Shown piece after piece: positions 46,370 to 54,996 of a stretch of 64,000 bases of DNA (the first letter of the stretch is position 1; every line of letters starts with the position of its first letter). The translations under genes and the position numbers were made by a program. The stretch comes from Rotaria sp. Silwood1 (taxonomy: Eukaryota; Rotifera; Eurotatoria; Philodinida; Philodinidae). Location: positions 94,162-158,161 of the forward strand of contig CAJNOP010000039.1 of assembly GCA_905250075.1 (NCBI GenBank). Reading direction: 5' to 3'. The notes beneath the pieces were generated by a model that saw only the letters and a program-made list of their open reading frames with translations, was not told the DNA's origin and made no database searches.

Positions 46370-46745
46370 TTGATAGACACGATTAGATGCCTTATTTGAA
46401 TCTCTCGGAGATTCATTTGAATTTCCCGACATCCCTATAGTTTCCTGTTTATCAAGATATAGGAGGTATAGGAGGTATCGGAAGGTTATAGGAGGTATAG
46501 AGGATACAGGAGGTATAGAAACTGATTTTTTCGAGCAAGGGTTGGCAAGTGGCGCCAATATATTTTATGAATAGATGTTTAAATTCAAATACTATTGAAT
46601 GATCATCTGTACCAAGTAATCAATATCTCCAATATCTCCCATACCTCCATATACCTCCTATACGTCCTATACGTCATCAACCTCCTCTATATCCATCAAC
46701 AGAAAATGATACAAGCTTTCGGAAATTCAAATAAGGCATCATACG
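46370..46745. repeat. Inverted repeat carrying AGGAGGTATA minisatellite arms
   Basis: ATGCCTTATTTGAAT (46390) is mirrored by ATTCAAATAAGGCAT (46725). Between them, AGGAGGTATA units (46461-46520) are mirrored by TACCTCC/TACGTCC units (46645-46690). The structure resembles a foldback element with a minisatellite in each arm. Confidence 0.7.
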
Positions 46746-47029
46746 GTAGACACAGACTTCAAAGTTATATACTCTTACATAAAAGTATATAAGCCACTTT
46801 TTTAGATAGTAAGACTGATCGGCATAGGGGTTCAAAGATTTATTCCTTTGCATATATATATATAAGACACTCGAAAATCAAAACTCAAGCAGAGTTGCAC
46901 ATGTATGCATATAGCTATGTGATCGTGACGAACTGATCAAGAATATGTTTATATTTTTGAATAGATACCTGATTCGAGTTCAAATATAAATGGAAAATTC
47001 TAAAAAAAATCGCGTCATTAGTGGAACAT

Positions 47030-47330
47030 CAAAAAAGCACATGACTATATCTTATATAAATTATAATTGATAAATTCGAAGGCACCCCAGTTAATATAAC
47101 AAAAACACAAAACTTTAAATTTTGTATAAATTATAGATTATGAATTCGTAGGCACCCATGATAAAATAGCAGAAAAGCTAAAGCATTATTTTAAATTAAA
47201 TTGTCATTTATAAATTCAAAGGCACCATTGTTAGAAAAGTAGAAAAGCAAAAGTGTAAATTGTATATAAATTATAATTTCTAAATGCTCAGGCCCCATGT
47301 TAGAACAGCAGAAAAGCAATTGTTTGAATT
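47030..47330 (+). repeat. Tandem repeat of about 75-80 bp, four degenerate copies
   Basis: Each unit has 'ataaattataat', 'aaattc-aaggcaccc' and 'agcagaaaagc-aaag' in the same order. Copies begin near 47055, 47131, 47203 and 47270. AT-rich and non-coding. Confidence 0.65.
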
Positions 47331-47334
47331 ACGC

Positions 47335-47435
47335 GTCTGTTGGAGTATGGGCATGAATACAAAGAGAAATGAACACCCAAACTCACACATCTACACCCGC
47401 ACTCCACACCCACACCTACATCTACACCTTTTTCG
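47335..47435. repeat. Telomere-like CA-rich tract with short TG-rich partner
   Basis: TTGGAGTATGGGCATG is followed by ACACCCAAACTCACACATC and then ACACCCGCACTCCACACCC, continuing with CACACCTACATCTACACC. The arrangement (TG-rich left, CA-rich right) is the same as at 33.1 and 54.0 kb. Confidence 0.55.
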
Positions 47436-49364
47436 ATCGATTTTGTGAATAAAGGACACGATCTGGTTTGGTTTTTCTGCTCTATCGATTGATATGCATT
47501 GAGTTAAGTTTTCGTCTTATTTAATTTGAAAAATCTGGGGTTCTTCGGGAAATCTATAGCGCTCCAAGTATATCAAGATTTCTGAGTTTTTATCAATATT
47601 TTTTCCATTTATAAAGTATACCAGCGTCTAGAGAACTCTTTTTTGTCTCGAATGGCGTATTACTCAAAATATTTTGATATTGAATAGCAGCACTGAAAAA
47701 GAAGAAATACAAATGTCCAAATAATTTTTCTTGCCTAGGAAATCAAGTGGTTGATTGAAAGCTCTTTAAAATTTATAAAAGAAAGTTGTTTAAAAAAGTT
47801 CTTTTTACACGTAGAAGAAAGTAGAGAATTCGGACTATCGAATGGTGTAATCAAAGTCTAGAAAATTTTATTTCTTTGTTGTGAAATACGTCACACGAAA
47901 CCAGGTTGAAAGGTGCCTAAAGACTTTTTTACATCATGTATACATGGGTTATCCCGAACGCCCCCTGTATCACTCAGTCCCACCCCAAAGCAGAGGGTAT
48001 ATGCATATATATATATATATATATATACTGTATATATGTATATATATATATGTATACGAATAATTCTAGATATCTTCTGCATGCCTTGCTCTCATCGAAT
48101 AAACACTATATATACAGGGTTGCCAAAAATGTTTTACCCTGGAACTGCAGCTCCGACGACAAATGATATCAATATTGAATTTTATCCATAAAACAGCAGA
48201 TATACATATGCACATATATATGTGTGTGTATAATGCTAAATAGTCCTTGTACTTATCAGTCCTTCATTGAAAAATCAGAAGGCATATATACGTATACCTT
48301 TATGAGTATATGAATAATGCTAAATGTCCTCTACATGCCTCAGCGCCCAATCAACAAACAGAGTGTATATACAGTTATGTCAACAGCAGAATATAAGCAA
48401 GAAAAATGTAAGCGTCTAATGCGTGTATAGTGTGATATGAATGATAATACATTTTATTGTGTTTGTACTTTCTGTTGTCTAATGTTGAGGACGACGGTAT
48501 GTGCTCAAGTGAATGAGGTATAGCACATTTCTGGCGGAAAATAGTAGTACTTTGAAAGCAGAAATCTAATTCCGAAGGTAATCGAACATCGTCAGCAACC
48601 AGATATGATCATCAGATTCCTGCTTCCAAGTTTCTACAATTATCCGCCTGGAAACGGCGTTTTTCTCGCAGATTCTCGCTGGAAATCTATGGATCCAGGC
48701 GCTAGAATGATTGACTTAGATGATTAAAAAAACTATGGTTTCCTTGGTGTTTTTACTGCCTATGTCATTTTTAAATACTATGATGTCATTCGCCAATATC
48801 AAAATTGTTCTCATGCTTAATTAACGTTAGATTTGTCTATGTATTGTAAATAATACTAATGACGGTTTTCATGTCTTTTTAGAGATATTTTGCATTTTAC
48901 TTCACATTGGTTGGACATTTTTTTGCAACATTACACATATTGAACCACTTTGATGGGTAAGAAATAAAAATATTAGATGTATAAGAAAAGAAAAACATTG
49001 AACATTAATATCTGGTTATCTTCTTGATGCATGGATACATGTATAAAGTGATTTGAGTAGAATAAATGAAATATAATCCGTTTGTGGAATAAATATATAG
49101 AGATACACAGGGTGTTTCATAAGTCTTGGGACGCGACAAAATTCATTTATATGTACACACTAAACAATGTCTAACCATTATGCTTCTATATCAGTTTGTA
49201 GTACTTGTGACGGCCTTTCAAATGATATATAATTGAATAATATCTTCCCTTATAATAAAAAACAAGTATAAACATGATAATGCAAAGATGATTTTTTCCA
49301 AATCGACACATAGGCTATTTTATTAAATAAATGTGGAAGCCTCGGATTTAAATCCGAGCGTTAT
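47436..49364. other. Repeat-rich intergenic sequence with transposon-end-like words
   Basis: The stretch contains a TA/TATG microsatellite hairpin (48003-48057). It also has three Tc1/mariner-like end words: CCCCCTGTATC near 47962, TACAGGGTTGCCAAAAATG at 48114, and CACAGGGTGTTTCATAAGTC near 49107. None can be paired into a complete element here. No gene is supported. Confidence 0.45.
49341..49358. repeat. Perfect 18-bp palindrome beside the assembly gap
   Basis: CTCGGATTTAAATCCGAG is perfectly self-complementary and ends six bases before the run of N. It may be the edge of a longer palindrome that stopped assembly. Confidence 0.8.
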
Positions 49365-49464
49365 NNNNNNNNNNNNNNNNNNNNNNNNNNNNNNNNNNNN
49401 NNNNNNNNNNNNNNNNNNNNNNNNNNNNNNNNNNNNNNNNNNNNNNNNNNNNNNNNNNNNNNNN
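49365..49464. other. Assembly gap (100 N)
   Basis: Exactly 100 N, the usual placeholder for a scaffold join of unknown length. The two flanks should not be assumed to be adjacent in the genome. Confidence 0.99.
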
Positions 49465-50886
49465 CGAACATGTGCAACTTTTTCGCTCATCAATACACAT
49501 ACCTCCATTGTAAGATCAATTAGTTAACTTGTGAAAATCATTACATTGGTTTATTCACTGAATCAAAGTACACGAGATATGTTTCTAAAAAATCAATATA
49601 GATCCGAAGTATGGCTATTAGACATTAATAATTTTGCTCTGCAATCATTTGCTCGAAATTTTGTTCATTGAACACGATTGTGATTTAATAACAGCTCTTC
49701 TATCACTGAATTTTGATTTTATGATGAACAAAAAATATATCTGACACATGCGAAAGAAATTCTAATACTTATTCTTATGACATTCACGCTATTATTGTTT
49801 GGAAATTCCTCATGAGGACAATGCTAAAATTCACATATCAGGTTTCCTACTAAGTCTTGTAGGAAGAATGACACATATCATTTGCATTGCATGAATCATC
49901 CATTCACATCAAACGAAAATTACTTGCTGTGAATAGGTTCTTTTCGTTTCTTTCAGTGAAATGACGATATATTTTCAAAAGCAGCACTTGAGTAGTTGCT
50001 TTTATTTGTGTAGAAAAGAAAGAAGTTTGTTGACTGTCAATAGTGCTTTTTTTTCACTTTCTAAAAGGCAATCAAATCAACATTAAGATAAAATGTAGAT
50101 GATCGAACCATGATATAGACAATGATGATATTAGACTAATTGCTAGAAGTAGTGTGTAGAGAGATAACTAACAACAGTGTTGATATATATCCATAGACAG
50201 AAAAAGTTAAAACATATTCATGACTATCGTGAAATTGATGTCAACAACACAAACGAAACATGACACTGCGAATGATGAAACAGATATAGAAATTCATGTA
50301 TGTCAAATTGATTGATTGAAGGTACTATTTTTATGTAGCAAATACACTGCATTTGATTTTTGATCAAAATCATACAATTTATTGTTTTTGACTTTGAAGT
50401 CCCGACGTAGGCTAAATATATTTCGACATATTTTGAGTTCATGGAATTTTTTTAACAAGATACTGTCGTTTTTCTAAATATCGAGGAGACATGTTTTACA
50501 ACTTGCTGTAATTCGAATAACGATCTATTTCTGCTGATGTGATACAACAATGATGAATCACGTAAACTATGATCTATCATCATGCAAGGAAAATTTGCAT
50601 TAGGATATCAATGAATGACATGTTATTTCTTTGCTGAGAAGTATGAGAGACCGAATGAAAAATTGTTCGAGAATAGTGTGTTATTGATCGATCGGCACCA
50701 TTCAACAGATACCTTTATAGTGTACAATTAAAAGTGAATAAGAAGAAACAATATAGACCGTCTACAAAAGTGTTCATTTTTTCTTCAAATACTCTTTATT
50801 ATTATTATTATAGATCTTATTGAAGGTATTTTAATTTCCATACGCACGAAGATTTTTCTCTTTAGAATAAAAAAAAACATATAAAA
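49465..50886. other. Intergenic region after the gap
   Basis: AT-rich with no recognised gene. A word 'atatatatccatagacagaa' near 50185 also occurs near 43508, so a dispersed repeat may be present at both sites. Confidence 0.5.
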
Positions 50887-51855
50887 TTAAGGTGTATCAG
50901 TAAGGTTTTTCTCATATGAGTCTAGATTGCCATACTTTTCGACACATGTGCGGCAGATGCCACCGCCTTCACAGTGATGAAGTAATATATCTCTAGGATC
51001 AACACTACTTTGGCAATTAGTGCAATAAAATGGGTTACTTGTTGGAGAGTTGCTTCCATATTGTTCTTCTTGCGCAACAAATGGATTATTGGGTCTTTGC
51101 AATTCCAGTGATCGCATCTGATTCAATAGAATTGACTTTTGAGATATTTGTGAAGCTGGATGCTGTATTTGTTGCATCTTTTGATTCCTCGCATGCATTT
51201 GAATGCTTTGCTGTAACGGACAATACCGAGATTGACCTGAACATCGATCACTCATCGGCTTTCCTTTATTAAATACTGCAACAAGAAATCGACTTTGTTC
51301 ATTGTTACGCTGTATTTGCTTTTCTAACTGCTGTCGAACTGTTTGCAGTTCATCTACCAAAGGTTCATAAATGTTTTTTAAATGTTCGTAAATATCATCG
51401 ATTGCTGGACGAATCTTTTGAAACGGACACTCTAGAGTATGCTTCGTCAACTCACTACGTGTACCCTTCCACGCACATTTAATGTCGAATGCAGGACACG
51501 AAACTGTTTGATTGGGACATCGTTTGTCATGGTCCTGGATGTTAGCCCTTTGAATATTTGCTTCATTGCACCGTTTACATCGCACGCAAAGTCTTTCAAG
51601 TTGATTTAGTACAATACGAGTCGAAATCGGTCGAAATTCCTCCATGGATGTTTGTGTACGACAAGTTGGGCATGTTGATTGGCGAACGATCCATGGATTA
51701 ATACATATTTGACAAAATGTATGACCACATGGTGCGCTGACAGGTAATTGAAATGGTTGATAACAAAGGGGGCATTTTAGTTCAGCGTCGATGGAATTCT
51801 CATTCATATACTCATAATCATTGAACATATTCGCTTGTGCTCTTGCAGCTGCCAT
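50887..51855 (-). CDS. RING-finger plus TRAF-type zinc-finger protein (probable E3 ubiquitin ligase), 322 aa
   Basis: This is a single-exon protein. Residues 28-65 form a C3HC4 RING (C28, C31, C43, H45, C48, C51, C62, C65; core PCGHTFCQIC). Residues about 90-145 hold TRAF-type zinc fingers (CKRCN, CPNQTVSCPAF, KCAWKG, H-x4-CPF). Residues 150-185 look like a coiled coil (LVDELQTVRQQLEKQIQR). A further CxxC...HHC...CRTC cluster at about 280-312 may bind another zinc. The layout matches TRAF-like or RNF-type ligases without a MATH domain. The ligase role is inferred from the RING. The substrate is unknown. An acceptor-like CATTTTAG lies 27 nt before the ATG, which suggests an untranslated leader exon or trans-splicing. 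Confidence 0.88.
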   Translation of the reverse strand: MAAARAQANMFNDYEYMNENSIDAELKCPLCYQPFQLPVSAPCGHTFCQICINPWIVRQSTCPTCRTQTSMEEFRPISTRIVLNQLERLCVRCKRCNEANIQRANIQDHDKRCPNQTVSCPAFDIKCAWKGTRSELTKHTLECPFQKIRPAIDDIYEHLKNIYEPLVDELQTVRQQLEKQIQRNNEQSRFLVAVFNKGKPMSDRCSGQSRYCPLQQSIQMHARNQKMQQIQHPASQISQKSILLNQMRSLELQRPNNPFVAQEEQYGSNSPTSNPFYCTNCQSSVDPRDILLHHCEGGGICRTCVEKYGNLDSYEKNLTDTP

Positions 51856-52730
51856 TTACGTTTTGGCACTTCTATTTGATTCTAAAATGTAAAATAATCT
51901 TTACTTAATAAAAATAAAATCTCTCTTTCCCTTGATTAGCATGAGTATTACTGAATTTATTCTTCATGTTCTAGTCAGGCAAACAATGAAAATAAACTCA
52001 TAAAAAAAGGTCAAATGTTAATTACAGTAAAACTATAAAAAGCACACATTTTTGCGCCTCTAAACTGAGTGAAAGTTTTTTAACGAATATTTTCGTCGAC
52101 GAAGTTTAACGCGTTTCTAAGCGTTCGGCTTTTAAATTGAGTGTATCCTTAGAGAGAACAATCGAGTCCCGTAGATCTGGGTTATTTGAAGTATAGTTTA
52201 AATGAATTCTTATAAGAATTCATCTAAATTATATTTCGAGCAATCTAGATCTCAGGAATACAATTCTTTTTAATTATGCTCGTAATGTAATATTCGGAAG
52301 TGATTACATGGTAATACAAGGAGAAATTATAATATTTAAGCGCTAACCACAACATAAATGCAATGAATTCTTGCCGGCGCCACCGATATCATTGTACAGA
52401 GTACTAAATTTGCTTGTGTGGGTATAAAAGAGAAAAAACAAAGACAAAAAGACAAAAACAGAAGAAAACAGAAGCATAAAAATTTTCAGAATTTGAGAAG
52501 CAGTGAATAAACGACAAAGTGAAGAGAAAAAAGTTTACACACGTTTCAAGGAGAGAAAAATGGGAGGGGGAGAAGCAGAAAAGGAAAAGGAGAAACAAAA
52601 GAAAGAAAGAAAGAAAGCGGGAAGGATTCTTCATGCCTTCTTAATTTTGTCTTTGTATATAACTACTTTATTCAATAAATGATATACATTCTGATGTTAA
52701 ATTAGGTTGTTGAGTGAAACCTGGAAAAAT
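51856..52730. other. Intergenic region between the RING gene and U6
   Basis: No gene is seen. A short inverted pair, GAATTCTTATAAGAATTC at about 52204-52221, is a perfect palindrome, and a GAAAGAAAGAAAG tract is at about 52600-52617. Confidence 0.5.
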
Positions 52731-52780
52731 AAAAATATGGAACGCTTCACGATTTTGCGTGTCATCCTTGCGCAGGGGCC

Positions 52781-52812
<32 letters not shown>

Positions 52813-52836
52813 TTATATGTCCCACCGAAGTGGGAC
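52731..52836 (-). ncRNA. U6: U6 spliceosomal snRNA, complete
   Basis: The minus strand reads a full U6. It opens with a 5' hairpin, GTCCCAC-TTCG-GTGGGAC, then CATATAATAAAATTGGAACG, GATACAGAGAAGATTAGCAT (containing the ACAGAGA box), GGCCCCTGCGCAAGGATGAC and ACGCAAAATCGTGAAGCG. It ends TTCCATATTTTT, a Pol III terminator. The ACAGAGA and AGC motifs and the internal stem-loop are intact, so the gene is probably functional. The 5' hairpin has an alternative stem from the human one but the same TTCG loop. Confidence 0.97.
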
Positions 52837-52860
52837 AACTATCAGTCTATCTTATGACTA

Positions 52861-52868
52861 TATATATT
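52861..52868 (-). promoter_or_regulatory. TATA box of the U6 gene
   Basis: TATATATA lies 25-32 bp upstream of the U6 5' end on the minus strand, the position expected for a type 3 Pol III promoter. I could not identify a proximal sequence element with confidence. Confidence 0.6.
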
Positions 52869-53071
52869 GAACCAAGAGGAATAGAAAGAAAATGGTGAAT
52901 GAGCAGAATGAAAACTACGAGCGATAGGAATGACTGACATCTATCAAAAAATGTTACTCAACTTGTTCTATTTTGTGTTAGTGTTGTGAGGTATGTGATA
53001 TCTCTATTGATTTATAATATGCTACTGTTTATATTCATAATTGAACATTTAAATGGATCTCAAAAGCATAA

Positions 53072-53143
53072 GCCTCAGTAGTCCAATGGTGAAGACGCAC
53101 GACTGAAGATCGCGTCATTCAAGTTCGATTCTTGGCTGAGGCA
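53072..53143 (+). tRNA. tRNA-like gene, anticodon GAA (Phe), atypical
   Basis: A perfect 7-bp acceptor stem (GCCTCAG with CTGAGGC) is followed by discriminator A. The T-arm has a canonical TTCGATT loop on a TCAAG/CTTGG stem. The anticodon loop CTGAAGA gives GAA, and its stem CACGA/TCGCG has one A-C mismatch. The D-arm is weak (three pairs). No intron. The body differs from the usual animal tRNA-Phe (no GCCGAAA acceptor), so it may be a diverged copy, a tRNA of changed identity or a tRNA-derived element. TTTTTTTT follows 17 bases downstream as a terminator. Confidence 0.6.
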
Positions 53144-54996
53144 TGTAATAATAATTTCCTTTTTTTTTCGCAATACTACAAAGTTTTTGCGCAATAACAG
53201 TTGTTTTATGATATGTTTGGTTATAATTACACAACACAACATGTTTGCATATAAGTGTAATTCAGATCGGAAAACAGAACAAAAATCACACAAATAAATC
53301 GTTCGACATGAATTATTTGTCGAATTGATTCCAATCTAATCGATCATAGATTCGTGAAAATGCGTTGTAAGCAACATAGTTGAATAGCAAAACAAAAATT
53401 GTTAGCACAATTCCTGTGGAATAAAAATTTATCTAAATTACCATTAATGATGAATATTGTTTGTTTGAAATTTATTCTTAAACCCGTGACACATTTAACA
53501 CTTTTTTTTTTCGTTTATACACAAATAATTTATGAAAAGGACAATAACCTGTTCTCTAACTATGATAGAAAGCCAGCAATAAAGGCTTGATCATCTATAT
53601 TGAATAATCAAGAAACTATTTCGAAACAAAGATACCGATAATATGAAGCTTGTCACTGATCGAGTCTAAACAGAAGAATTCTTATAGGATTTTCAATTAA
53701 CTTTATTCATGTATGATCAACTTGTCAGGTTTTCGTTGTGTGAAATAAATTTCATTGCCTATATTCTTCTCTTTAGCAAAGTTTTGCCCATTGTAATAGA
53801 AAAGAATTATTTTCATTCATTGTGACAATCACTTGTGAGAAACTTCTCGATAAAAATGTTAATTTTTTTTGCTTGAGGCGATTGACTTGATCATTTTGCC
53901 TTCAATTCTCTGTAGGACAAGTTGATGTTGATTGTTTGATGTGACGAGAAGGGGTGTGGGTGCGGAAATGAAAAGCTTATTATCCACAACCCACGCCCAC
54001 GCCCACCCACACCCCCACACCCACCCACACCTACACCCCACACCCACCCACACCCACACCCACACCCACACCCCCATAATGGTCAGACGATATTATGCGT
54101 AATGTTAATCAAAGCAGTTCATTTCAAATAAATGTAACTATGATGGATCCACAAGTTTTGTGACTGTTAAATAAAATCGCTATCTTTTGACTTTTTCATA
54201 GTCAGGTAGAACTTGAGCAAGCTATATTTTACTAATCATTGAACAAGTGATTAATACTTGAATCTAATATCTCATCTTGGGAAGACAACTACAGTAAAGT
54301 CAACTTGTTTGTTCTATTTATGAATTTCTCTTCACATATAACGAAAAGTACTGATTGAAATCTCCGTAAAAGAACAATTTGAAGAGAAGATTGTGCTTTT
54401 TGTTTGTCTCTTCGATCAATTTGTTCTACAAATGCTTCCAAATGCGATTTCCTTTGTTGAGGAATCATTGTGAATAACAAAAGACAGTTTAAAAAAGTCA
54501 CATGCTAGAAGAAAAGGCTTAAACATCTTCCAGAAATGAAAAGACAGCTATGATGTTTTTTAATGTTTATTGATCAATAGAATTTATTCAAGCAATCAAT
54601 TAATGTAGTGATCACATTTCTTGAAAAAGAACTGACATCGTCGTGTCATTTCGACGAATCATTTCTTTTTGAATAACTAACAGTTTGCTAAAAACCATGA
54701 AGCCTAATCTATTGTACTTAGAAATGTGAGCGATTCTCTTTTATTTCCGTTGATATCTGTAAAATACTGTGATTATAATATATGTCTTATAATAAATCAT
54801 AGTTACAGGAGAAAAAGAAAACTGGTCTCAAGATCAACATCAATATTCGATTATTAAAAAAATATCAATCAATTTCAGCAAAAAGAATGAAAAAAAACTA
54901 GACTCAACCAGCATAAACTCAATTGTTAGTGAATTTTCTCAGTATAACAACAGTCAATGTATGAACAAAAATGTGTCACAAATCGGTAAAAGTTGA
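53144..54996. other. Intergenic region including a telomere-like array
   Basis: Apart from the tRNA terminator and the C-rich array at 53940-54080, no gene or repeat is recognised. The minus-strand frame through the array only encodes a Val-Trp-Gly low-complexity string. Confidence 0.5.
53950..54077. repeat. CCCACA/CCCACACC telomere-like array with inverted G-rich end
   Basis: GGGGTGTGGGTGCGG is followed by a 30-bp spacer and then about 90 bp of mixed CCCACA, CCCACAC and CCCACGC units ending ACACCCACACCCCCAT. TGTGGG is the hexamer reported at bdelloid telomeres. Here it is interstitial, imperfect, and has both strands represented, so it can fold into a hairpin. Confidence 0.8.

Noticed and set aside
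47881..48191. Several overlapping frames rich in Tyr-Ile
   Set aside because: They translate a TA/TATG microsatellite and occur on both strands.
49323..49527. Frames running through the N gap
   Set aside because: They are artefacts of translating N bases.
53859..54077. Open frame encoding a Val-Trp-Gly string (minus strand)
   Set aside because: It is only the translation of the CCCACA-type array; no start context, domain or continuation.
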